Source: Siphonodentalium dalli (taxonomy: Eukaryota > Mollusca > Scaphopoda > Gadilida > Siphonodentaliidae). From it: a stretch of 64,000 nt of DNA. Positions 10,816 through 22,877 of the stretch are shown here, piece after piece. Location of the stretch: contig CP136068.1 of the NCBI GenBank assembly GCA_032622095.1, forward strand, positions 161,591,465 through 161,655,464. The letters are read 5' to 3'. Both the position numbers and the translations under genes were made by a program. The notes beneath the pieces were generated by a model that had not been told where the DNA came from, did no database searches, and was given only the letters and a program-made list of their open reading frames with translations. Position 1 is the first letter of the stretch. Every line of letters begins with the position of its first letter.

Positions 10816-11870
10816 CACGGCGGTGGTATCCATTCATGATAGCATACACCGCGGTGGTATCCATTCATGATATCATACACCGCGGTGGTATCCATTCATG
10901 ATATCATACACCGCGGTGGTATCCATGCGTGATATCATACACCGCGGTGGTATCCATTCATGATATCATACACCGCGGTGGTATCCATTCATGATATCAT
11001 ACACCGCGGTGGTATCCATTCATAATATCATACACCGCGGTGGTATCCATGCGTGATATCATACACCGCGGTGGTATCCATTCATGATATCATACACCGC
11101 GGTGGTATCCATTCATGATATCATACACCGCGGTGGTATCCATTCATGATATCATACACCGCGGTGGTATCCATTCATGCTATCGTACACCGCGGTGGTA
11201 TCCATTCATGATATCATACACCGCGGTGGTATCCATGCGTGATATCATACACCGCGGTGGTATCCATTCATGATATCATACACCGCGGTGGTATCCATTC
11301 ATGATATCATACACCGCGGTGGTATCCATTCGTGATATCATACACCGCGGTGGTATCCATGCGTGATATCATACACCGCGGTGGTATCCATTCATGATAT
11401 CATACACCGCGGTGGTATCCATTCATGATATCATACACCGCGGTGGTATCCATTCATGATATCATACACCGCGGTGGTATCCATGCGTGATATCATACAC
11501 CGCGGTGGTATCCATTCATGATATCATACACCGCGGTGGTATCCATTCATGATATCATACACCGCGGTGGTATCCATTCATGATATCATACACCGCGGTG
11601 TATCCATTCATGATATCATACACCGCGGTGGTAACCATTCATGATATCATACAACATAAATCAGCGGTACCACTTCACCGCGGTGGTATCCATTCATGAT
11701 ATCATACAACGAATCTAAATCAGCGGGACCACTTCACCGCAATTGTATCCATTCATGATATCATACATATCTAAATCAGCGGTACCACTTCACCGCGGTG
11801 GTATCCAGTCATGATATCCGGACCACTTCACGGCGGTGGTATCCATTCATGATATCATACAACGAAGCTC
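10816..11870. repeat. 31 bp minisatellite with higher-order structure
   Basis: About 27 near-identical copies of a 31 bp unit made of two 10 bp palindromes, CACCGCGGTG and ATGATATCAT, joined by GTATCCATTC. Variant units with CCATGCGTG recur at 10921, 11045, 11231, 11355 and 11479, steps of 4, 6, 4 and 4 units, showing a 124 bp higher-order period. From about 11650 the units lengthen to include AAATCAGCGGKACCACTTCA, probably the ancestral form. Confidence 0.95.
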
Positions 11871-11892
11871 GATCATTCATACTCCAGATCGC

Positions 11893-12375
11893 GGCTATTG
11901 TGTACATTTCTTGCAGATCCGTGCAGATGTTTTTGGTATAACACCGTCACGGATAGTAACATCCTTCAGTATGAGTACGTTATCGTACTCAAAGACCGAT
12001 GCAGGATATGTATAGGCTGGAAGTACTATATTCCATACTCCCACACCGCATGCACTTGATTTGCGCCGATTTCTTGTAGATCCATGCAGATGTTTTTGGT
12101 ATAACACCGTCACGGATAGTAACATCCAGAGTGACAGCGATATCGTACTCAAATACCGATGCAGGATATGTATAGGCTGGAAGTACTATATTCCATACTC
12201 CCATACCGCATGCACATTATTGCGCCGATTTCTTATAGATCCATGCAGATGTTTTTGGTATAACAACGTCACGGATAGTAACATCCAGAGTGACAACGAT
12301 ATCGTACTCAAAGACCGATGCAGGATATGTATACGCTCGAAGTACTATATCCCATACTCCCGCATGCACATGATT
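11893..12375. repeat. ~160 bp tandem repeat, three copies
   Basis: GCAGATGTTTTTGGTATAAC recurs at 11923, 12086 and 12245, each followed by CACGGATAGTAACATCC and GTACTATATTCCATACTCC. ORFs on both strands here are repeat shadows. Confidence 0.9.
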
Positions 12376-13084
12376 TGCATCGTAATGAGAAGATAAGAAC
12401 ACGTGCTCTCAATAGAGGGTTATCTCTGAACCGAATCGTAGCAGTTATTATGTACGTAAAGAAAACCTCGCGGTTCGGGTATACGGTTAATAGTATACAG
12501 CTGGTTATAATGATATGCGCATGCTCGGGTACCGTAAGTTGGCGGTGTGAGTTAATCAGGGTAATGATAATAGCACAATCAGCTCTTATAGATCAGCTCA
12601 TCATCGGCGGCTTCCAAGAAACATGTGCCGCTTTCTGGGTAGCAGCTGATATTTACTACGCTTATATGTCCCGGTTCTCACACTGTTCATGTTTATGGGC
12701 CGGGCTTGTCGTATTGCACTGTGAGCGGAGAACGCGGGATGCTAGCAGAATACTGGCAGGCACAATACATACTCGAGATGGTTACAGGCTAGATTCCATT
12801 CCTTGATAACGACATTATGGAAATTTATGGCACCCAGAGACCCGCGCAGTAGTTTGTGGACAGGGCATACATTATTCCACGACACGTGAACGGGTAGCTA
12901 GTAGAATACTGGAAGACACGTACCCGACACTAGCTCATACACGTACAAGACATTCCAGGAGTGATCCGGGTGACTTTTAGTCATTCCAGACCGAGTATTT
13001 CAAACAAAATATCTTCAATATTAGGGGACTTCAGTTTCATTTTGCCCATATTTGTTTTTAATTAACACCTTTGGCATAATGAAC
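12376..13084. other. No supported gene; unassigned 162-codon ORF
   Basis: An ORF on + at 12318-12806 starts inside the tandem repeat, and I recognise no domain. Short blocks such as GCTAGYAGAATACTGG recur near 12740 and 12897, suggesting old repeats. More G+C-rich than the surroundings. Confidence 0.35.
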
Positions 13085-13330
13085 TACTACCGCGCGTGTT
13101 GTTGTGTTGCTTGTTTATTGCAATGTGCACAGGCAACGCCAGAATAATACTATATATAGATGGCAGCACTTACTATATTCCTAGATAGTCATATCGTCCT
13201 TTTGCATTCCGTATGCGATATGGTACCTAGTGACCAGCGGAGAAGAACCCGCGACTGCCAATACAGGTGGGAGGTACATCATAGTGTAGTCGTCATGAAT
13301 GGCGCCCATGCAGTGGTGCTAATATTCCAT
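13085..13330 (+). repeat. ~210 bp dispersed repeat, copy 1
   Basis: Matches 14545-14775 through ATTGCAATGYGC, CAGAATAATACT, GGCAGCACTTAC, GTACATCATAGTGTA and CATGCAGTG. Non-coding. Confidence 0.7.
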
Positions 13331-14544
13331 CACGACATTCGAATACAATGAAGGCCACCCTATTGTATTCGATGCGATGAAAGTGCGACGTCTGTAACGA
13401 ATATACCCGATGTATCGTTCGAGCATCGAAGATCCGAGATACTTTGTCAAATCTCCGATACAAATGCGTGTTGGTTACATGCGTCGCACTTTCATCGTTT
13501 AGAACAAAATGCACATACGGGGTTGTCACGTTCGGCTTTCCGTAAATTGGGTAAGGAAATCCTCATTACCAAGGACAAATACGTTGGTGACGTAATAATT
13601 ATAATTGTATTTTTCTTTGATTCGATGAAGGCGCAACGTCTTCTTGGGGAAATGGGGCTATTATACCCTATTATCAATTAGAAATTAATGAGATAGGCAT
13701 AATCGTGTAGATAACAGTTTACTAACATTAGGCTAATTAATTAGCGTCGTGCCTGTGTGGACATAAATGACAGACCGGGAAATATATGCACACTTTTGTA
13801 CTGATACTGAGGGTAAGGGAATAATACAGTATTAGTTGAAATAAATCTATCACAGACAACATTTATATAGAGCTGGCGCCACAATTTGCCGCCAACATGA
13901 CATCAGAAGCGCTTTGGAGAGTCCTTTTTTAATACGCCATCGCTCGCGACGTACATCATGCATGTCAATACAACTTTTGTTGCGACGAAAACGCGACCGT
14001 TTGTAACGAAACTTGGTTTATCGCACTTTCGTCGGATCTAATTGTTGTGTATTGGATGCGGTGGAATTGCTACGTTTGTAACGGTCCTAAGTTTATCGAC
14101 TTGGGGATTGGAACAGGTCTAGTCTGCACGATAGTTAATGCCTAATTTCGTACGGACCCCTGTGGGAGGTGCGGTCGGCGTGTGCCATTTGGGGCGTTTT
14201 TACCTATATTCATAGTGTATGGGCTAATTTATTCACTTCCGCTACAGCTAGCGACCTGGCAGATATCACCTATGGATGCAGAGGGGTATTCGCTGCATGA
14301 TATGATGTCAATTGCCGTGGTCAGGCCGCCAGGGGAGATGCGGTGGTGCATTTTTGGATTTTGCGTAACTGACGGAACCGGCCGCAAGTTATGGGTTGAC
14401 AGTGCAGTTTCCGCTCAAGCTATCGACTTGGGGATTGTAACTTTGGTACATGTAGGTATATTCTGCACGATAGTGTAAGCCCCATCTCGCTCGGGTCCCT
14501 GGGGGAGGTGCGCGGACGGGTGTGGTCGGCTTTTAGTAGGACAC
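13331..14544. other. Inverted and direct small repeats; no supported gene
   Basis: GATGAAAGTGCGACG at 13376-13390 faces its complement at 13483-13497 (imperfect stem about 30 bp). TTGGGGATTG..CTGCACGATAGT..GGGAGGTGCG repeats at about 14102-14178 and 14430-14512. The 98-codon ORF at 14182-14478 lies across these and has no family signature. Confidence 0.5.
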
Positions 14545-14775
14545 CCGCTTGTTGTATTATTAGCTTATTAATTGCAATGCGCGCGGGAAACCCCAGAAGA
14601 ATACTGTATATATATATATAGAAGGCAGCACTTACAATAATCGTATAGACAGGCATATCGTCACCCTGTTACCAGCGGAGTAGAGCCGGCTACTTCCATT
14701 ACACATGGGAAGTACATCATAGTGTACATTGTAAAGTCATCATGAAAGTTACCCATGCATGCAGTGATCAGAACT
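14545..14775 (+). repeat. ~210 bp dispersed repeat, copy 2
   Basis: Second copy of the 13085-13330 repeat, with a longer TA microsatellite after AATACTG. Confidence 0.7.
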
Positions 14776-14971
14776 GGACTTCGTTAGCCTACATCTCTTC
14801 CTGGTGTGTCAATCGGATCACAGAGAACCGTTGAGCAAAGATTACGTGACTGTTGTCGTCAAAGTTGGTGGTCAACAATATCCACATCGAGTAAATATGC
14901 ATTTTTTGAATTATTAAAACACACTTCGAACGTGAACAATTTCTCTCTATATATATATGTGATAATATATA

Positions 14972-15553
14972 TATAGAACTGTCAATACTATCATTCGATT
15001 TCGGACAAGAAATCACAAACTACCAATTGAACAAGGTGCTTGGCTAAATACTGACTATATAACCAGAGTATGTACACTTTGTACCAACGAACTAGGCGAT
15101 GAGTATCACGTTATCTGAAGTGTACATAATTAAATGAACTCAGATCGACCTATTTGAAACCATACTTCTATAGAAGACCTAATGCACACAATCTCTCGGA
15201 ACTCTATAATACTAGACATAGAAAGACAATTAGGAATCTGTCAAATTTCATAAGGAAAGTCCGGGATATTTTCGGCAAGTCCGCTTGAGGCTATAACACT
15301 GATATTCCACGAACCCACCCCAATTTTCTAAAAGACCTATATACACATCCCTGACTACAAAGTCCCCGCACACAATACCTGAAATCATCACCCGAACGGA
15401 AACTTACCAAATATCTAATAAAGCTCTCATGTATTCCTCGTGTGACATTTATTGTTATTATGTCATATTTGAATATCTTGATGTTATAAATAATGTTTCT
15501 GTAATATCCACATATCGATGAACAGAATAAACTGAATCTGAATCTGAATCTTA
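14972..15553 (+). pseudogene. 3' end of a non-LTR retrotransposon (reverse transcriptase ORF C-terminus), decayed
   Basis: Frame from 14993 reads IRFRTRNHKLPIEQGAW, then CTLC and GDEYH. After a frameshift, frame 15142-15288 reads YLKPYFYRRPNAH and LSNFIRKVRDIF before a stop. This RxRNHxLPIE...CxxC...GDEYH...KPYF pattern is the C-terminal region after the RT domain in CR1/L2-type elements of invertebrates (from memory of the family). An in-frame TGA falls where the family usually has Cys. The 3' non-coding tail ends in AATAAACTGAATCTGAATCT, a short tail repeat typical of this clade. The rest of the element is missing, so this is a 5'-truncated dead copy. Confidence 0.75.
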
Positions 15554-15647
15554 ACCGCTGTTACATGACCGATTTAAAATGAAGTTCTGTCTCTGGTTGT
15601 TTGCTGAATAAATCTAAACTTATCACTGAACTAATGCCCGTGACATG

Positions 15648-15912
15648 CGACCCTCCCTGAGTAAATCTGCCATATATGGACATGATACCCTCCCTGTGTA
15701 AATCTACCATATATGGACATGCGACCCTCCCTGAGTAAATCTAAACTTATCACAGTGTCACTGAACTAATGCCCGTGACATGCGACCCTCCCTGAGTAAA
15801 TCTGTCATATATGGACATGCGACCCTCTCTGAGTAAATATGCCATATATGGACATGCGACCATCCCTGAGTAAATCTGCCATATATGGACATGCGACCCT
15901 CCCTGAGTAAAC
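15648..15912. repeat. 37 bp minisatellite repeating a CArG box
   Basis: About seven units of GCGACCCTCCCTGAGTAAAT plus CTGCCATATATGGACAT, with one larger inserted block. Four units contain a perfect CCATATATGG (15670-15679, 15707-15716, 15842-15851, 15879-15888); a fifth is TCATATATGG. The minus-strand ORF at 15758-15946 is a repeat shadow. Confidence 0.9.
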
Positions 15913-17079
15913 ATGTTCCACGCTCGTCTTCTCTATGTGGTGTCATTCATATAATGGAATTCGAATAGGTAAATAGTCCCACGCATGCACATTCGGCATT
16001 TATTTGGGAAACTTATCACATGCATACGGACTATTATTATATATGAACACTTAAAACATTAATTTTTGATTATGTCAAAAATCTTCCAGAATTGACATAA
16101 TGCCAAATTGTTAAGAGTGTAGTTTGGCTGTGTGCATGGTGATGCGCTATCACTATATGTTTTGGGTTTTAATAGGTTTTGGCATTGTCAAAACCATCTA
16201 TAGTAGTTAAATATATCTATATTAGTTGAATGCAGAATGTGTCGGACATTATATGTTACGGCACTAAAATGTTGTCAGTTTATGGTAGGTCTGTTGTTGG
16301 CCACAATAGCACATCACTATATGTTTCCGGTTGTTATAGAAGGACTATAGCTATAATACATTCGAATGCATGCAGCGAATATTAACATGTCGGTTAAATA
16401 ATCACGGAGTGCAGTGGAGTGCAGGTATATTTCATTGCTAGACAATCTCACAGCACCATAAGGATTTCGCACTCAAGCAGCTGGTAATAATTTATGTGAC
16501 GATGAAATTCTCTTCGTGCACGGGCAGCCTCTCATTCTTATGTATTTTGACACATCCATGTATGACTAATAGCACATAACAGCCATGTGTTCAGTCGTCA
16601 CCCTCGTCGAATCGGCTTAATCGGAATCGACGGAAAGTACCGAGGAGGCTTAATCGGAATCGACGGAAAGTACCGAGGAGTCCGATGTCTCCGATTGCCA
16701 TGTGTTATCATTGTTTCGGTGTCAAAAAAGCTTGATATTCACCCCAATCTCTACCAGTGCATGGTATCTCTTACCGATAACACCTCTGTCAAGATACCAA
16801 TTAGACAAAATAGTCCCTTCGAAAATCTGACAATTATTTGGGGAAACTCGTTTCTTAAATGGACAGATTTGAACCCGATGGTGGTATTATGTGATGAGTC
16901 TGTGTTGTCGGTGACAAAATTATTATTGAGCACGTATTTTATCCAATTTACAAGAATCTTGTAAATTCTGGTATCTGGGCAGCGTCGATAACGTGAATGT
17001 GTTAATGCACAAACCAAAATGAAGACTAAATTCAAACTGCAGGGATGTACTTTCGAGTTTAAATAGGGACTGTACACTA
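15913..17079. other. No supported gene; unassigned 125-codon ORF
   Basis: ORF 16587-16964 (+) contains a 30 bp tandem duplication (GGCTTAATCGGAATCGACGG) near its start. The downstream part has no recognisable domain, and an ORF covers it on the other strand as well. Confidence 0.3.
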
Positions 17080-17490
17080 AATCCGGCCATTTATGGGACC
17101 ATATCTCCTATTATACTCAACATATATGCAACCAATAAACGAATTTGAGCCATGTATGAGTGCAAAATACACTAATTTACTCTATGAACGACGTAAAACA
17201 ACATGTAATTATTATGAAATAACATGGTAATTGTAATGAAATAACATGGTAATTATAATGAAACAACATGGTAATTATAATGAAACAACATGGTAATTAT
17301 AATGAAACAACATGTAATTATAATGAAAATTAGTTTATGGCTCGGGTCATTAACACATTTTCATTTTAATTATCGTGTTGTTTACGTCGTTCATGGAGCA
17401 CATGAGTGTATTTTGCAATCATACATGGCTCGAATCCATTCATTTGTTCCATATATATTATATTGAGTATAATCCTGATCAGATGTCGTA
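17080..17490. mobile_element. MITE with ~130 bp inverted repeats and a 22 bp minisatellite core
   Basis: Arms 17082-17215 and 17358-17487 are inverted copies: ATTATACTCAA, CGAATTTGAGCCATGTATGA, GTGCAAAATACAC and GAACGACGTAAAACAAC face their complements. The core 17203-17330 is six copies of TAATTATAATGAAACAACATGG and variants. Confidence 0.85.
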
Positions 17491-17499
17491 TAATGACCA

Positions 17500-18450
17500 C
17501 GTCGTCCATGACAGGGGTACACTACGTCCCTGTGTGACCACATGATTCCAGCTCATTATTCAACAAGAAAGCTATGAACACTTAACAGGATGCACATATG
17601 TATTTATTTGGCGCCCCTCTGCATAATAGAAGGCTGTGCGTCTTTAATGCTATTTACCGGCATGCTTGAGCTGTACATCTTGGTGAACTCGCGTAATACA
17701 ATCGACATGGGGTACACCACCTCCTTGGTGATCATGATTCCACCTCACAATATGTATTTGTATGTATGTGGCACACCTCTGCCAGAAGGCTGTGTGTCTT
17801 TAATAATATTTAGCATGCTTGGGCTGTACGGCCTGCTTGACTCGCTTAATGCAATCGACATGGGGTACACCATGCACCTCCTTGGGTGACCCCATGATTC
17901 CACCTCATTACAACAAGAAATGTAAACAATTATCAGGATGCACATATGTATTTGTATGTATGTGGCACACCTCTGACAGAAGGTTGTGTGTCTTTAATAA
18001 TATTTAGCATGCTTGGGCTGTACGGCCTGCTTGACTCGCTTAATGCAATCGACATGGGGCACACCATGCACCTCCTTGGGTGACCACATGATTCCACCTC
18101 ATTACAACAAGAAAGCTATAAACAATTATCAGGATGCACATATGTATGTATGTATGTATGTATGTATGTGGCACCCCTCTGACAAAAAGCTGTGCGTCAT
18201 TAATGTTATTTACCGGCATGCTTGAGCAGTATGGCTTGCTGGACTCACTTAATGCTAGCGACATGGGGTACACCATGCACCTCCCTCTGTGCAGCTCATG
18301 ACCGCATGATTCCACCTCATTACAACATTTACCATGGTGCACGTGTGTATTTATTGGCACCCCGCTGGCATAGGGGTGTGCGTCTTTAATGGTATTTACC
18401 GGCATGCGTCAGTTGCAGGGCTTGTTCGACTCGATTACTGCGGGCGACAG
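17500..18450. repeat. ~195 bp tandem repeat, about five copies
   Basis: GTGYGTCTTTAAT recurs at about 17635, 17793, 17986, 18183 and 18378. Each unit carries CCACATGATTCCACCTCATT, a TATGTATG run and GCATGCTTGGGCTGTACGG. ORFs on both strands are repeat shadows. A (TATG)n run at 18141-18170 is the longest microsatellite inside it. Confidence 0.92.
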
Positions 18451-18739
18451 GGGGGTACTTATATTGAGTGGAACTCGTTAGGTATAATTCTACTGATAGA
18501 GTAGACGAAACGGATATAGCAAATATCTTAAGTAAGGCAATTTTATCTTTCTTTGAATTGAGGAGACTGGCACTCGTATAAATGCTAGTATTATATGTAT
18601 ACAAAACAATGTCACATGCCCATAACCAAACTACGATGTTATAAAACACTATTACTGGCCCTTAATTATACGATTGTGTTACTATAGTGTACATATATTG
18701 TTTTTATGCCATAGGTACATACATATTGACTATGTTCAT

Positions 18740-18805
18740 TGTGTTTTTGACATCTACCTGTTACTGTGGTGTTTTATGTCAATAAATCTATCTTATCTTA
18801 TCTGT
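18740..18805 (+). repeat. Possible 3' tail of a non-LTR element
   Basis: TGTCAATAAATCTATCTTATCTTATCT resembles the AATAAA plus short-repeat tails of CR1/L2-like elements. No RT sequence was recognised upstream. Confidence 0.3.
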
Positions 18806-19029
18806 TCTGGTGTCCGCATCTGTTGTGGCAAATTGGGAACATGCACGTGTCTAGATGGTTTATGTTGGTGTTGGGTATCCGACTTGGAATTTCCAAATTT
18901 TGCACCCCTCTTGTGTCAAACTGGATAAAACCTTATGTTATAACTCAAAACTATCACCAAATATTCATAGTAATAATTTTGATGCCCATGAAAAACGTAA
19001 GATTCCCTGGAACTAAACCTACACAATAA

Positions 19030-19223
19030 GTATGTTAAAGAATATAAGAAAAAAGTATTAAAATTGTAAAAAATAATAACAAATGATAAAAAAATTGTTA
19101 GGCCAATGCCTTCTCTTATATATGTGAGGCGACCTATGGTCGACTCGCATATATAAGAGAATGCATTTGCACAGGGTATATGGGTTGATAAAAAAAAATC
19201 GGACCTGGCACTGAAAGGGTTAA
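19030..19223 (+). mobile_element. Partial twin-hairpin MITE (right half)
   Basis: Spacer GTTAAAGAATATAAGAAAAA, one complete hairpin (19102-19171), then GCACAGGG and the end CTGAAAGGGTTAA with TTAA at 19220-19223. The left half is absent. Confidence 0.65.
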
Positions 19224-19693
19224 AAATTTCCTGTTCCTGTTCGAAATATCCTGATTGCGATTTCAATCCAACCAGTTGACATAAATTAGGAACATATTCG
19301 ACATTTGGTCTAAAATAACGCATTTCTCACAAACTATAAAGTTCCTACTATTTAATGATATTGCCAACTGAACATGCATTTTTATATTATTAGTTTTATT
19401 GATATGTAATTGTAAGGAATAATCTCCATTATGTATATAATTACATAATATAATAGGGAATAGTATTAGGTGTATTTTGGAATACAACCCACCAAGTGGC
19501 TTTAATATACAGGAATACGTTAACTATAAGGACAAGTTTCCTCTCGTGATCTCCAGATTAAAGACATATTATGTACTTGTTCGGGTGCGTTAAACTGATC
19601 AGTTAGTATCCAGGCGCTATGCCAACATGAGGAATGTACCATTCTACTAACATCGCTGAAAATCTGAAGCAAATCGACCGTATATACCTCTCA

Positions 19694-19905
19694 ACTCGTA
19701 CCCTGACCAACTCGTACCCTGACCAACTCGTACCCTGCTGTTTTCCAGCAATATACATGGGGACAAAACGGTGGTATTTCAACTAAACAACGGACATACT
19801 ATGATCAGGCACCAAGACTAAGACATATTACATCTTTTAAAAAAATTTAATCGCTTTAGTTAACTAAATAACGGGCATTTTATAGCAGGGTACGAGTTGA
19901 CTCGC
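19694..19905. mobile_element. Small inverted-repeat element with triplicated left end
   Basis: CAACTCGTACCCTGACC is repeated three times (the third ending CTGCT) from 19694, and AGCAGGGTACGAGTTG lies at the right end (19886-19901). It looks like a ~210 bp MITE whose left terminal repeat has expanded. Confidence 0.5.
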
Positions 19906-20741
19906 TGCCGTCTGAACTAAGATCAAATGTAAATATTTACTACTGGATTCGGGGCGCATCTATCGGCGATAAACTAACGAAAATTATTTCTCCATCGAGT
20001 CACTGCATGAGTTTAATTAATATATAAGAATGACGGTGTGTGTTGTCAATTTGATATAATATTTGTAAAAATTACTACTTTGAACAAGATTATTCTCCAT
20101 TTATATTTGATCACCCCACTGGAGTGTTTCACATCACTTTAACAAAACCGTTGTAAAAATCAAGCAGTTTTTCAATTGTTCGCAGAGGAATATGGAAACG
20201 CTCTTTATCAAAACCATGTCAGAAATAGACTACATACTAACGCTCTTTATTGTTTCACGTCAAGTATATTTCGAGTTTCTGTGTCGCATTCTAAAAATTA
20301 TTTGCTTTCGTATATCGACACTTTTTAACAATTACTTTAAAATATTGAACATGTTGTCAACCGTCTCTGTGTGATATTAGCACAATAAAATTCAACAAAT
20401 CGATGCTCGTTTGACTGGGAGTAGAGGCGCTTTCAGTCAGACTTTACTCAAGACATGCACAGCGCCGCTTGCATTGGTTAAGATACTAATATCAGTGCGA
20501 GTCCAGGAACTTACGTCACTAGTATACAAACCCAAAATGGTTTTATGTTAAATATGTTTAAAACGTATATAAACGTTTGACTGACGGGATAAACTAGGAC
20601 ATGAGATGTAGAAATTCAAAATGCACATTTAAAAATTAGTAATTGTTTTAAAATCGCAACATCAAACACATCTCAACCAGTTAATGTGTGTTCGCACTCA
20701 CAAATATGCAGGGTATATATTTTTTTTGGTGCTGATATTTT
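19906..20741. other. No recognised gene
   Basis: A+T-rich. Blocks GTTAAGATACTAATATCA and TTGTCAACCGTCTCT recur near 24210 and 22484, so it contains fragments of dispersed repeats. Confidence 0.4.
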
Positions 20742-21075
20742 GTCGTAGAATACCATATGCTGTCAGAATATGAACGGAAACATGCATATGAAATGCGTCT
20801 ATATATACACCGCAGCTAACTACACGAGAAGTAAAATCTCTGTGTTTCAACCACTAGCGATGCCATCGTAATTTGCCTCTAAAAGGCATGCAATTATCTC
20901 GGAATAATCAGTCATACAGGTATTTGAATAAAAAATGGCAGCAGCACCGTTAATTATATGTAACACTACAGAAATGTTACTTCTCGTGTCGTTATGGTTG
21001 ATAAAAATTCATTTTATATATGCATGTTTCCGTTCATATTATGGCACCACATGGTTTTCTACGACGAAATGCCTG
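20742..21075. mobile_element. MITE with ~55 bp terminal inverted repeats
   Basis: TATGAACGGAAACATGCATA at the left is mirrored by TATGCATGTTTCCGTTCATA at the right, followed by TGGTTTTCTACGACGAA, whose complement starts the element. Best preserved of three copies (others at 4258-4600 and 23283-23560). Confidence 0.75.
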
Positions 21076-21224
21076 CAAAACATACCGTACAAAAGTGCGA
21101 TTGTGTAAATTAACCCTCATAATAAATGTTCATAAAATGCACATAATCCCTTTCACTGGTAACCACGGTAACTCATGCACTATATAGTATATAGCTCAAC
21201 CATGCACATCATGGGTTCCAGATA

Positions 21225-22205
21225 GTAGCTAGCCGAACGTCTGAAGCGATGGTTTAGATTTTACATCAGTGATGTATATGTTTCCGAACGTCTGAAGGGA
21301 CGGTTTAGATATTAAATTAGTGGCGTAGGTTTCCGAACGTCCGAAGCCACGGTTTAGATATTACATTAGTGACGTAGGTTCCTGGACGTCTGAAGCGACG
21401 GTTTATATATTAAATTAGTGACGTATCCGAACGTCTGAAGCCACGGTTTAGATATTACATTAGTGACGTAGGTTCTTGAACATGTGAAGCGACGGTTTAG
21501 ATATTACATTAGTGACGTAGGTTTCCGAACGTCCGAAGCCACGGTTTAGACATTACATTAGTGATGTGTGTTTCCGAACGTCTGGAGCCAGGATTTAGAT
21601 ATTACATTAGTGATGTAGGTTCCTGGACGTCTGGAGCGACGGTTTAGATATTAAATTAGTGACGTAAGTTTCCGAACGTCCGAAGCCACGGTTTAGATAT
21701 TACATTAGTGACGTGTGTTTCCGAACGTCTGGAGCGACGGTTTAGATATTACATTAGTGACGTAGGTTCCTGAACGTGTGGAGTCACGGTTAAGATATTA
21801 CATTAGTGACGTAGGTTTCCGAACGTCTGGATCCACGGTTAAGATATTACATTAGTGACGTAGGTTCCTGAACGTCTGTAGCGACGGTTGAGATATTACA
21901 TTAGTGACGTAGGTTCCTGAACGTCTGGAGCCACGGTTTAGACATTACATTAGTGACGTGTGTTTCCGAACGTCTGGAGCGACGGTTTAGATATTACATT
22001 AGTGACGTAGGTTCCTGAACGTGTGGAGTCACGGTTAAGATATTACATTAGTGACGTAGGTTTCCGAACGTCTGGATCCACGGTTAAGATATTACATTAG
22101 TGACGTAGGTTCCTGAACGTCTGTAGCGACGGTTTAGATATTACATTAGTGACGTAGGTTCCTGAACGTCTGGAGCGACGGTTTATATATTACATTAGTG
22201 ACTGA
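21225..22205. repeat. 49 bp minisatellite, about 20 copies, with 5-unit higher-order repeat
   Basis: Unit of the form GGTTTAGATATTACATTAGT, GACGTAGGTT, TCCGAACGTCTGGAGCSAC. A five-unit block with the distinctive GAACGTGTGGAGTCACGG starts at 21772 and recurs at 22017, 245 bp later, nearly identical. Most units contain TGACGTA. Confidence 0.95.
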
Positions 22206-22877
22206 GGTTCCATGCACTGATAATGCATTTGCACTGTTAAAATAAGTATGCAACAACAATAACATGGAATCCAAACTCAAGAATATTTAGATTGAAGCTG
22301 AGTAATATTTACCTGACCCTGAAATCGTTCTTGAAATAGTCGGAAAGTAAATTACTATTTTTAATTGATTGGTGTTATTTATTATACGAACTGAGTTGCA
22401 TATTTATTCTATTCATCTCATATCCCTGCAGGAGAATTTTCCTGATAACATTTGAGAACATTTATTTTATATATTTAAAATGTTGTCAACCGTCTCTTTA
22501 TGATACCATCTCCCACTTAATCGGTTCTGGTGCCTTATTGTACGTTCAGATTGAACCTAAATATTCGCAAAGGTTCATATTGGACTTGATTCTGGTGAAC
22601 TGAATTCCGAATGGCGCGGGCCACAGTGGAAACACACTACCGCGGTCGATATGCCTGTATATAGAACATATTGCTCAAATAGTGTCATATTGGGCTTATT
22701 CTGTATCGTTTTAAATACGTTCATATTGAGTTTATGATCCAGGAATACAGGGGTCGAAGCAAATCAGATCTGCAGTTTTGGTCCCTCAATAATTAATTCA
22801 CTTCTCAAGTAGGGTACGTTCATGAACTGGCAAGTTTGCACGGCATTTTTGCAGGCATCATCTCATTGAAACCCCTG
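22206..22877. other. No gene; fragment of the 33-36 kb repeat
   Basis: 22230-22340 (AATTATGCAACAACAATAACATGG-like, CCAAACTCA, GTTGAATAATC-like) matches the units of the 33-36.7 kb array. The rest is unrecognised. Confidence 0.5.

Noticed and set aside
12318..12806. 162-codon ORF as a gene
   Set aside because: Starts in a tandem repeat, no recognisable domain, no splice or start context.
14182..14478. 98-codon hydrophobic ORF as a membrane protein
   Set aside because: Overlaps a locally duplicated non-coding block; no homologous family recognised.
16587..16964. 125-codon ORF as a gene
   Set aside because: No family recognised, includes a 30 bp tandem duplication, opposing ORF of similar length.
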